Source: Moraxellaceae bacterium
GTDB lineage: Bacteria; Pseudomonadota; Gammaproteobacteria; Pseudomonadales; Moraxellaceae
DNA length: 7,700 bases
Reading direction: 5' to 3'
NCBI GenBank assembly: GCA_014378805.1
Contig: JACMMY010000203.1
Location: forward strand, 1 to 7,700
The notes beneath the pieces were generated by a model, which was given only the letters and a program-made list of their open reading frames with translations, did no database searches and was not told where the DNA came from. The translations under genes were made by a program, and so were the position numbers. Of the stretch, positions 1-5,760 are shown piece after piece (positions within the stretch are counted from its first letter, which is position 1; each line of letters starts with the position of its first letter).

Positions 1-818
1 ATCGCCCCGATCAAATGAATTCGTTTACCGTTGAGATGGCGAATGAGCTGGTGAATTTTTTTATCAAAGCCAGTGACGATGATTCGATTGGTGCAATTGT
101 TGTGACTGGCGCAGGTCGAGCCTTTTGTGCAGGAATGGATTTATCGCGTGAAGGTAATGTTTTTGGTTTAGATGAAACATTAAATCCGACGATAAAGGAT
201 TTACAGGAGCGCGGCGAAGAACCTGCGATTAAAGATACTGTTCGAGATACAGGTGGTCGCGTTACCTTGTCTATTTTTGATTGTAAAAAACCTGTTATTG
301 GTGCCATCAATGGTGCAGCAGTCGGTATTGGTTTGACGATGACACTTGCCATGGATATTCGATTGGCCTCAGAAAAGGCAAAAATGGGCTTTGTTTTTGG
401 TAAATTAGGAATTGTGAACGAAGCGTGTTCAAGTTGGTTCTTGCCGAGAATTGTCGGCATTCAGCAAGCGCTAGAATGGGTATATACATCTGATATTTTT
501 GGTGCACAAGAGGCACTTGCTGGACGGTTGGTTAAAGCTGTATATCCAGCAGATCAATTGTTGGCTGAAGCACAAGCATTGGCATTACGAATCATTAAAG
601 GAAAGTCACCGATTGCGACTGCGCTTATGCGCCAAATGATGTATCGCAACAGTGCTGCACCTCATCCGCGTGATGCCCATCATCTGGATTCGCTCGCGAT
701 GTTTTATACCAGTATTGCCGATGGAAAAGAAGGTGTGAATGCATTCTTGGAGAAGCGTGAGACAGCCTTTACAGGTCGTGCATCAGAGATGCCGAATTTT
801 TATCCTTGGTGGCAATAG
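1..818 (+). CDS. Crotonase-fold acyl-CoA hydratase/isomerase family protein, 5' end cut off by window
   Basis: Acts on acyl-CoA thioesters, presumably in cytoplasmic fatty-acid or related acid breakdown; the substrate cannot be read from the sequence. The frame is open to the left edge and reads RPDQMNSF before and through the ATG at 15. The text (N)RPDxxNxF is the usual N-terminal crotonase strand, so the ATG at 15 is internal and a few residues are missing. Oxyanion-hole segments are GAGRAFCAGMDLS (around 105-143) and NGAAVGIG (around 309-332). The two glutamates of classical enoyl-CoA hydratase appear replaced (Thr in GIGLTMTL, Phe in GFVFGKLG). A Glu in GIVNEACSSW (420-422) sits where the delta3,delta2-enoyl-CoA isomerases (ECI2/PECI type) keep theirs. 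The C-terminus (EGVNAFLEKR, then MPNFYPWW) appears complete. The gene converges on the repeat protein and ends just before a palindromic terminator. The family is clear; hydratase versus isomerase is open. Confidence 0.9.
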   Translation, partial: RPDQMNSFTVEMANELVNFFIKASDDDSIGAIVVTGAGRAFCAGMDLSREGNVFGLDETLNPTIKDLQERGEEPAIKDTVRDTGGRVTLSIFDCKKPVIGAINGAAVGIGLTMTLAMDIRLASEKAKMGFVFGKLGIVNEACSSWFLPRIVGIQQALEWVYTSDIFGAQEALAGRLVKAVYPADQLLAEAQALALRIIKGKSPIATALMRQMMYRNSAAPHPRDAHHLDSLAMFYTSIADGKEGVNAFLEKRETAFTGRASEMPNFYPWWQ

Positions 819-840
819 TGTAGAAAGAAAAATCAGAAAT

Positions 841-873
841 AAAAAAGGGTGAAATTAATTTTCACCCTTTTTT
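841..873. terminator. Bidirectional rho-independent terminator
   Basis: A perfect 14-bp inverted repeat (841-854 with 860-873) encloses a 5-base loop. The GGGTGAAA core is flanked by six A on the left and six T on the right, so RNA from either strand ends in a U run. It lies 22 bp after the crotonase stop and 14 bp after the stop of the convergent repeat-protein gene, so it can serve both. Confidence 0.88.
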
Positions 874-887
874 ACAGCTTGAGCTTA

Positions 888-1850
888 TTAAGTTGGTTTC
901 TTAACAAGCTTTTTCTTCTTCGCGACTTTCTTTTTCGCAACTTTTTGAGTGGATTTTACTTCAACCGTTGCTGTTTGTTTCACCGTTGGAGTGTTCGGGC
1001 AGGTTTTATATTTTTGATAAATCTGAATTTCAGACAGTTGATCATTCATAATTTCGAGATTTTTAGCTTCTACATCATGCGCATTACCTTTGGTGCGCCG
1101 CACAGCATTGCTGATTTTATTTTTGGCTAGGTCAAGACCTAAACAATCCATGCTTTTTAGTGCAGCATCGGAGTAAAAAACTGGCTGAGTAGTCTGTGTT
1201 GCTTTCTGGGTGACTACCGCTGTTTGTTTCACTGTTGCAGTTGATGCTGCTGGCACAACTGGTATTGGTACATTAGCTTGATTAGTACCTAGGCAGTTTT
1301 TATATTTTTGATAAATCTGAATATCAGACAATTGTGCATTCATATTTTCGAGATTTTTAATTTCTACATCGAGCGCATTGCTATTCGCAGAACTGTCGCC
1401 TTGCATGCTTTGGTACATTTTTGCGTATTCAGCGTTACGTCCACCGCGTTGAGCGATTACAAGCGCTGCGATATCTGCTGCTGCACTTGCATTACTTTTG
1501 GTTTGACCTTGTTTTTCTTTTTCAGCAGCGAGTAAATCGGTTGCATTGCCTTTGGTGCGACTGACTGCATTAGTGATTTTATTTTTTGCGAGCTCAAGTC
1601 CTAAACAATCCATGCCTTTGAGTGCGGCATCAGAATATAAAACGGGTTGAGTGGTTAAGGGCGCATTTGTATTGGCGCCGAGACCAAAAGCACCAGCGAT
1701 TTGTCCTAGGTTGACATTTGAGTTTGCCGAAGCAGAGTTTTGTGTACTTAATGCACCTGCAATTTGCCCAAGCGCATTGATAGTTTGAGTATTATCTGCA
1801 AAAGCAGGCGCTGCAAGCGTCATCGCTGCAATTATAATAATCGATTTCAT
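888..1850 (-). CDS. Exported protein of unknown function with internal duplication and lysine-rich tail
   Basis: I do not recognise this 320-residue protein. Residues 1-18 form a signal peptide (one Lys, a hydrophobic run, then APAFA before DN), so export to the periplasm or beyond is likely. Residues 24-55 hold two LGQIAGA motifs in an Asn/Ser/Ala-rich stretch. Repeat 1 spans about 66-189 and repeat 2 about 220-287. Each starts TTQPVxYSDAALKxMDCLGL and ends in QIYQKYKxC, giving one Cys near each end that could form a disulphide. Repeat 2 lacks 56 residues present in the middle of repeat 1 (104-159). A TVKQTA linker follows each repeat. The last 18 residues are mostly Lys, Val and Ala (KKKVAKKKK), which suggests binding to a polyanion such as LPS, nucleic acid or cell-wall polymer; that is inference. 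The start has only a weak upstream GAG. It lies 83 bp downstream of lptB in the same direction and may be co-transcribed or have its own promoter. Confidence 0.85.
   Translation of the reverse strand: MKSIIIIAAMTLAAPAFADNTQTINALGQIAGALSTQNSASANSNVNLGQIAGAFGLGANTNAPLTTQPVLYSDAALKGMDCLGLELAKNKITNAVSRTKGNATDLLAAEKEKQGQTKSNASAAADIAALVIAQRGGRNAEYAKMYQSMQGDSSANSNALDVEIKNLENMNAQLSDIQIYQKYKNCLGTNQANVPIPVVPAASTATVKQTAVVTQKATQTTQPVFYSDAALKSMDCLGLDLAKNKISNAVRRTKGNAHDVEAKNLEIMNDQLSEIQIYQKYKTCPNTPTVKQTATVEVKSTQKVAKKKVAKKKKLVKKPT
970..1193 (-). repeat. Short (C-terminal) copy of intragenic duplication
   Basis: This copy encodes residues from about 220 to the TVKQTA linker near 293 of the repeat protein. 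Segment 999-1085 aligns without gaps to 1293-1379 with about 10 differences in 87 bases. Segment 1081-1193 aligns without gaps to 1543-1655 with about 20 differences in 113 bases. The linker words 970-988 and 1219-1237 also match, with one difference. Compared with the long copy it lacks 168 bp. Confidence 0.88.
1219..1655 (-). repeat. Long (N-terminal) copy of intragenic duplication
   Basis: This copy encodes residues from about 66 to the TVKQTA linker near 211. It contains an extra internal block, absent from the other copy. That block encodes an Ala/Lys/Gln/Ser-rich stretch (LLAAEKEKQGQ, ASAAADIAALVIAQRGG, YAKMYQSMQG) that looks helical. The block is bordered by the direct repeat GCATTGC at 1375-1381 and 1543-1549. 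Confidence 0.88.
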
Positions 1851-1933
1851 AATTCATTACTCTAATGTGTGTTTAACATGATTATGGAGCTCGGACGACA
1901 ATATACTTGAATTAAAATGAATCAGATTAACCT

Positions 1934-2704
1934 TTAAGTCAATTTAAAATCATCACCAAGATAAACCTGACGTACCAGCTCATTCGCTAAAACTTCCTCA
2001 GGAGTTCCCTCGGCAATTACAGCACCTTCACTCACAATATAAGCTTTTTCACAGATGGCGAGCGTATCACGAACGTTATGATCGGTGATGAGGACGCCAA
2101 TGCCGCGACATTTAAGGTTGTAGATAATCTTCTTAATGTCTGCAACTGAGATTGGATCTACGCCAGCAAAGGGTTCATCAAGCAAAATAAAGGTAGGATC
2201 TAAGGCGAGGGCGCGTGCAATTTCAGCACGACGACGTTCCCCACCAGACACGCTCATACCCAATGAGTTGCGAATATGGGTGATATGAAATTCTTCTAGC
2301 AGTTTTTCTAAACGTTCCTTACGCTGTCCTTTAGTCAGATCACTGCGTGTTTCAAGAACTGCCATGATATTATCAGCTATCGACAGTTTACGAAAAATAG
2401 ACGGTTCTTGTGGCAAATAACCAATCCCTCGTCTTGCTCGTTCATGCATCGCTAATGGCGAAAGATCCTTATCATCCAAGAAAATTCGACCGTGATCCAT
2501 ACGAACCAAACCCACCAACATGTAAAAACTGGTTGTTTTTCCTGCGCCATTCGGTCCAAGTAGTCCAACGATTTGACCGCTGGTCAGTTGGAATGAAACA
2601 TCGCGGACGACTTTTCGTTTGTCATAAGATTTAGCCAAATTTTCAATGGTCAGCACTTTGACTTTATGAGATTCAGCTACGGGCTGATTTTGTAAGTTTG
2701 ACAT
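1934..2704 (-). CDS. lptB: LPS export ABC transporter ATPase LptB
   Basis: Cytoplasmic ATPase of the LptB2FGC complex, which extracts lipopolysaccharide from the inner membrane and drives it along the LptA bridge. The 256-residue protein has every ABC motif: Walker A GPNGAGKT (50-57), Q-loop Gln99 in YLPQEPS, signature SGGE (153-156), Walker B FILLDEP with catalytic Glu177, D-loop (AGVD) and switch His209 in ITDHN. Walker Lys56, Glu177 and His209 are each 14 residues later than in E. coli LptB as I recall it, so this protein has a 14-residue N-terminal extension. The ATG at 2704 is preceded by AGGT at suitable spacing. It is last in the kdsD-kdsC-lptC-lptA-lptB series, 78 bp after lptA. LptF and LptG, its membrane partners, are not in the window. 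In E. coli and Pseudomonas rpoN follows lptB; here the repeat protein does. Confidence 0.96.
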   Translation of the reverse strand: MSNLQNQPVAESHKVKVLTIENLAKSYDKRKVVRDVSFQLTSGQIVGLLGPNGAGKTTSFYMLVGLVRMDHGRIFLDDKDLSPLAMHERARRGIGYLPQEPSIFRKLSIADNIMAVLETRSDLTKGQRKERLEKLLEEFHITHIRNSLGMSVSGGERRRAEIARALALDPTFILLDEPFAGVDPISVADIKKIIYNLKCRGIGVLITDHNVRDTLAICEKAYIVSEGAVIAEGTPEEVLANELVRQVYLGDDFKLT

Positions 2705-2782
2705 CGTATGACCTATATTGGAAAAGCAATGTAAAGCGCTGTTGCAATGCTATTGAATTAGCAGCGACCGACAGTTTTATAC

Positions 2783-3337
2783 CTATTTTAATTTAGCAGT
2801 TGAGTTTACGCGTGATGAGTTCGGTGGAATGATCATTTGTACGCGTTGCTGCTTATTACCACTGCCTTCGATATCGCCTTGTTTCATACCATAACGCAAT
2901 GTATTTCCATTAAAACTCGAACCATCTTGGTTGATTTTTGCGTGGCCTGTCAGTGTAATCTGAGAAAGGGCAGCATCATAAAAAACCTGATCGCCTTCAC
3001 CATAAGCGATGCCTTTATCAGGGCTGATTTTTTGTTGAAATTTGGCGGGTTTACCCGTGGCAGTGACATCTTTGATTGAACGATTTGCATCGAGATTTGC
3101 GACGACATTGTCCGCTTGTATGCGAATCGTACCTTGAGTGATGATGACATTCCCACTATACACAGTCACACCCGTTTGTTGGTTGTAGGTGGCGTGGTCA
3201 GCTTCTAGATTCACCGGTTGATCTCGATCACTGTCCAAGGCATGCGCTGTCTGGGCAAGGGCACTGACAATTAAAAAACTGACGATAGGAACCGTAAGTT
3301 TTGTGACCACTAGTCTATGGGCGGGGAGCAGTAACAT
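2783..3337 (-). CDS. lptA: Periplasmic LPS-bridge protein LptA
   Basis: LptA forms the periplasmic beta-jellyroll bridge that passes lipopolysaccharide from LptC to the outer-membrane LptD. From the chosen start the protein is 184 residues, close to the usual 185 or so. A signal peptide covers about 1-33, with a hydrophobic core (VPIVSFLIVSALA) and cleavage after AHA. The OstA/LptA domain follows from about 40, shown by LEADHATYN, VYSGNVIITQGT and IRIQADNVVANLD. The frame stays open upstream to an ATG at 3421, but that would add 28 residues inside lptC and bury the signal peptide. The ATG at 3337 has a good ribosome site (AAGAGGA) and puts the signal peptide at the N-terminus. The start overlaps the end of lptC by 23 bases, which favours translational coupling. 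The C-terminal tail after about residue 160 is Asn/Ser/Gln-rich and probably flexible. Confidence 0.93.
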   Translation of the reverse strand: MLLLPAHRLVVTKLTVPIVSFLIVSALAQTAHALDSDRDQPVNLEADHATYNQQTGVTVYSGNVIITQGTIRIQADNVVANLDANRSIKDVTATGKPAKFQQKISPDKGIAYGEGDQVFYDAALSQITLTGHAKINQDGSSFNGNTLRYGMKQGDIEGSGNKQQRVQMIIPPNSSRVNSTAKLK

Positions 3338-3875
3338 AAATTCCTCTTGGTTTGAAAAATTCGTATTGACCGTTGTTAAGGTCAGCGCGAACGCCTTGCG
3401 AGACAAGTTTAGATTTGGCACTTTGTACAGTCACTTGCATGTCCGTATCTACTTTTTTGGTTTTTGGATAACCATTCAACTCGGTAGTATATAAATTGGT
3501 TTCAGCATGTGATGGTGTTGCCAATTGTTGCACATGTACTTTGCCTGTAAGTATGACTTTGTCGTTATTTTGAAGACTGACACCTTTGTCTGCATTCAGT
3601 TTGGTTTGGGGTTTACCAACCTTGTACCAAACACTTGCAATACGATCTAACTCCATCCGATCGCCCTGAGGGTAATGACGTAAAGTATCCGCCTGAATTT
3701 GATTTTGAATCAAACCATCATCATCCGTTTGCAATCCGACGATGTTGGTGGCTGAGTAATCAACTTCTGAATGAGATGCAATAGGAGGTTGAGTTTTTTC
3801 GCGATTGAACATATAAAAAATAGCCGCTAAGCTAATAAAGCCAAAAGCCAATAAATAGAGTAGACGAGTACTCAT
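3315..3875 (-). CDS. lptC: LPS export inner-membrane anchor LptC
   Basis: LptC is a bitopic inner-membrane protein that receives lipopolysaccharide from LptB2FG and hands it to LptA. The 186 residues (about 191 in E. coli) begin with a short cytoplasmic MSTR. One membrane helix follows (about 5-23, LLYLLAFGFISLAAIFYMF), then a periplasmic jellyroll domain from about 40 to the end. Family-like stretches include DGLIQNQIQADTLRHYP, LNADKGVSL and KVILTGKVHV. The C-terminal part (YEFFKPRG) matches the usual LptC/YrbK ending in character. Its ATG overlaps the kdsC stop as ATGA, with AAGAG 7 bases upstream, and its 3' end overlaps lptA. Sequence conservation in this family is low, so the call leans partly on position and topology, but kdsC before it and lptA and lptB after it make it firm. 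Confidence 0.93.
   Translation of the reverse strand: MSTRLLYLLAFGFISLAAIFYMFNREKTQPPIASHSEVDYSATNIVGLQTDDDGLIQNQIQADTLRHYPQGDRMELDRIASVWYKVGKPQTKLNADKGVSLQNNDKVILTGKVHVQQLATPSHAETNLYTTELNGYPKTKKVDTDMQVTVQSAKSKLVSQGVRADLNNGQYEFFKPRGIYVTAPRP
3342..3348 (-). promoter_or_regulatory. Ribosome binding site deciding the lptA start
   Basis: AAGAGGA on the - strand lies 4 bases before the ATG at 3337, inside the end of lptC. I saw no comparable signal before the upstream ATG at 3421. This supports the 184-residue LptA. Confidence 0.75.
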
Positions 3876-4441
3876 GGATTACTCTTAGTTTGCGCGTCAT
3901 TTTTAGCAAAATTTCGAAGATAATATGCCAGTGTTTCTTCGTATTTACCCTGAGCCTTGAGCAGTAAATCACAGATTTCACGAACTGCACCGCGACCGCC
4001 ACTGGCTTGAGTGACCAAATGCGCACGTTTCCGAACTTCTTCATGTGCATTCGGTGCGGTAAGCGCCAAACCAACCAAACCAAGCGCTAATAAATCTGGC
4101 CAATCATCGCCCATATAGGCGGTTTCTTGTAAATCAATGCCAATTTCAGCGCATAGCTCGCTTAACGCATTCCCTTTGTCTTCGCGACCTTGGATAATAT
4201 GTGCAATACCCAGTGATTGCATGCGATTATGAACGATAAAACTTGAGCGCCCAGTAATCACAGCAACTTTAATTCCTGCATCTTGAATACATTTGATGCC
4301 AAATCCATCTTGGACGTCAAAGGATTTTAATTCATCAGCATTATTGGTAAATGTCAGTCGACCATCACTTAAAATTCCATCGACATCTAATACTAATAAG
4401 CGAATTTGACGTGCCCGCTCTTGCACACTGTACGATGCCAT
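3872..4441 (-). CDS. kdsC: 3-deoxy-D-manno-octulosonate 8-phosphate phosphatase KdsC
   Basis: Cytoplasmic HAD-superfamily phosphatase that converts KDO-8-phosphate to KDO and phosphate, the step before CMP-KDO formation for LPS inner core. The 189 residues are the normal length for the capless, tetrameric KdsC type. HAD motifs are visible: DVDGILSDG (nucleophile Asp19, acid/base Asp21), VITGRSS (Thr63), Lys89 in REDKGNAL, and YMGDDWPD (Mg-binding Asp112/Asp113). The C-terminal ASGGRGAVRE element, which closes the active site of the neighbouring subunit in this family, is present. The start codon follows the kdsD stop with no gap (TAA then ATG). AGGGG lies 8 bases upstream, inside the kdsD end. 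The 3' end overlaps lptC by four bases. Translation of kdsD, kdsC and lptC is probably coupled. Confidence 0.96.
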   Translation of the reverse strand: MASYSVQERARQIRLLVLDVDGILSDGRLTFTNNADELKSFDVQDGFGIKCIQDAGIKVAVITGRSSFIVHNRMQSLGIAHIIQGREDKGNALSELCAEIGIDLQETAYMGDDWPDLLALGLVGLALTAPNAHEEVRKRAHLVTQASGGRGAVREICDLLLKAQGKYEETLAYYLRNFAKNDAQTKSNP

Positions 4442-5461
4442 TTACATGACCCCTGCTTGTAATAGATCGTGCATATTCAGAGCGCCGACGAGTTGCTGCT
4501 CTTTATCTAGAACTAAAATACTATTAATTTTACGTTTTTCCATGACAGCTAGAGCTTCAGCCGCGAGTATTTGCGGTGTAACGGTGATTGGGTCTTGGGT
4601 CATTAAACTTTCAATGGGTTGATTGAGTAGGTCATGTGACAAAACCGATTGTTTGAGTACACGTCGCAAATCTCCATCGGTAAATAAACCAAGCAGACGT
4701 TGATCGATATCAACAATTGCCGTCATGCCGAGCCCTTTATGTGTCATTTCGAGTAAAGCATCGGCAAGTGATGTACCCACTTTAACGATTGGGATTAAAT
4801 CACCATCATGCATGATGTCACAGACGCGTGTCAGTAAGCGACGACCCAACGCACCACCTGGATGCGACAATGCAAAATCATCTGCAGTAAAGCCGCGCAC
4901 ATCCAATAAAGCAACAGCGAGGGCATCACCTAATATTAATGTTGTCGTAGTGCTGGATGTGGGGGCAAGTCCAAGAGGACAGGCTTCTGGGCTATCACCA
5001 AGTGTCAACGCAACATCGGCAAAACGTGCCATTGTTGAGTTTTGTCCACGGGTAATGGTAATCAGCGGAATTAAATGACGTTTAATGACAGGTAGTAAAG
5101 TTAAAATTTCACTACTTTCACCTGAATTTGAAATCGCAATTAATACATCATTTTTGGTGAGCATGCCCAAGTCGCCATGACTAGCCTCACCTGGATGCAT
5201 AAAAAATGCAGGTGTCCCTGTCGATGCAAACGTGGCTGCAATCTTGCGTGCAATATGCCCTGATTTTCCCATACCTGTGACAACAATTTTACCTGTGCAG
5301 GCAAGTATTAAATGACAAGCATCTTCGAAACGATGATCGAGTTCCTGTTTTAATACATCGATAGCATGTTGCTCAGTTGCAATTGTCGCCAATGCTGAAT
5401 TCAGTAAGCGATTTGGCGCAAGCTGAGCGGGTGTATTGGGTTTTGAATGATCCAAGTTCAC
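4442..5461 (-). CDS. kdsD: Arabinose 5-phosphate isomerase KdsD
   Basis: Interconverts D-ribulose 5-phosphate and D-arabinose 5-phosphate in the cytoplasm, the first committed step to KDO. With the GTG start chosen here it has 339 residues (about 328 in E. coli). The sugar isomerase (SIS) domain covers about 50-190 with GMGKSGHIARK, HPGEASHGDLG, ISNSGESSE, EACPLGLAPTSSTT and ALSHPGGALGR. Lys66, Glu118, Glu159 and His200 line up with the recalled E. coli Lys59, Glu111, Glu152 and His193 at a constant offset of 7. Two CBS domains follow (about 215-275 and 283-339; GLFTDGDLRR, INSILVLD, MHDLLQAGV). The frame continues upstream to a TTG at 5527, but those 22 residues (Cys, Phe, Trp-rich) do not resemble the family, and a promoter lies inside them. 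GTG 5461 has GGAAG 6 bases upstream. A TTG at 5455 is a less likely alternative. It is the first gene of the LPS cluster, divergent from cysS. Confidence 0.95.
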   Translation of the reverse strand: MNLDHSKPNTPAQLAPNRLLNSALATIATEQHAIDVLKQELDHRFEDACHLILACTGKIVVTGMGKSGHIARKIAATFASTGTPAFFMHPGEASHGDLGMLTKNDVLIAISNSGESSEILTLLPVIKRHLIPLITITRGQNSTMARFADVALTLGDSPEACPLGLAPTSSTTTTLILGDALAVALLDVRGFTADDFALSHPGGALGRRLLTRVCDIMHDGDLIPIVKVGTSLADALLEMTHKGLGMTAIVDIDQRLLGLFTDGDLRRVLKQSVLSHDLLNQPIESLMTQDPITVTPQILAAEALAVMEKRKINSILVLDKEQQLVGALNMHDLLQAGVM

Positions 5462-5467
5462 GAACAA

Positions 5468-5472
5468 CTTCC
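5468..5472 (-). promoter_or_regulatory. Ribosome binding site for the GTG start of kdsD
   Basis: GGAAG on the - strand is separated by 6 bases from GTG 5461. It favours this start over the TTG at 5527. Confidence 0.6.
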
Positions 5473-5497
5473 AATGTATTAAAATAAAAGAGAATGC

Positions 5498-5527
5498 ATT
5501 ATGACAAAAAGCGCAAACGTAACGCAA
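5498..5527 (-). promoter_or_regulatory. Candidate sigma-70 promoter for the kdsD-lptB cluster
   Basis: On the - strand a -35-like TTGCGT (5527-5522), an 18-base spacer and a -10 CATAAT (5503-5498) occur, with TG one base before the -10 (extended -10). Transcription would begin near 5490, giving a leader of about 30 bases before GTG 5461. The match is by eye only, and AT-rich DNA gives chance hits. Confidence 0.45.
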
Positions 5528-5534
5528 AGTGATT

Positions 5535-5561
5535 CTACAATCATTTAGCTCATTATTGTAG
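5535..5561. repeat. Short inverted repeat in the kdsD-cysS divergent region
   Basis: CTACAAT (5535-5541) and ATTGTAG (5555-5561) form a perfect 7-bp inverted repeat around 13 bases, just upstream of the proposed kdsD -35. It could be an operator half-site pair, or chance in AT-rich DNA. The rest of the 5528-5760 gap shows only the promoters and the cysS ribosome site. Confidence 0.3.
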
Positions 5562-5682
5562 TAATGGTTACGTGTACTTTTAGTTGAGTTAATTGTTACA
5601 TCATTATTTTAAAAAAGAGACAATAACGTACCTCATTACATTTGAATTCATTTTCATTTTTAATGTTAAATTCATTTATCGC

Positions 5683-5711
5683 TGCGCTGTCGTACTACAT
5701 TAGAATATAAT
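5683..5711 (+). promoter_or_regulatory. Candidate cysS promoter
   Basis: A perfect -10 hexamer TATAAT lies at 5706-5711, about 50 bases before the cysS ATG. At 17 bases spacing the -35 position holds only TGCGCT, a poor match, so activation or another element may matter. Called from the -10 alone. Confidence 0.4.
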
Positions 5712-5760
5712 CTTAGAATTATCTTTTTTGTACTAATTTTTGCCTGTTTAAGGACGTTTC

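Noticed and set aside
849..1130. 93-codon + strand frame rich in Phe and Leu
   Set aside because: It begins inside the terminator palindrome and is the reverse complement of the lysine-rich tail and second repeat of the exported protein.
970..1655. Possible CRISPR or tandem-repeat array
   Set aside because: There are only two imperfect copies, in frame within one coding region, with no regular spacers; this is a protein-domain duplication.
1851..1945. Promoter-like words before the repeat protein (TTGACT over the lptB stop, CATAAT, TATATT on the - strand)
   Set aside because: No pair has both good matches and 16-18 base spacing, so I do not call a promoter, although one may exist.
4725..5078. 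117-codon open frame on the + strand
   Set aside because: It lies entirely opposite the SIS and CBS coding region of kdsD, whose motifs are unmistakable; composition and lack of a ribosome site mark it as a shadow frame.
3422..5461. Search for a new system within the LPS cluster
   Set aside because: All genes match known KDO-synthesis and Lpt families at normal length with intact motifs; nothing extra is encoded.
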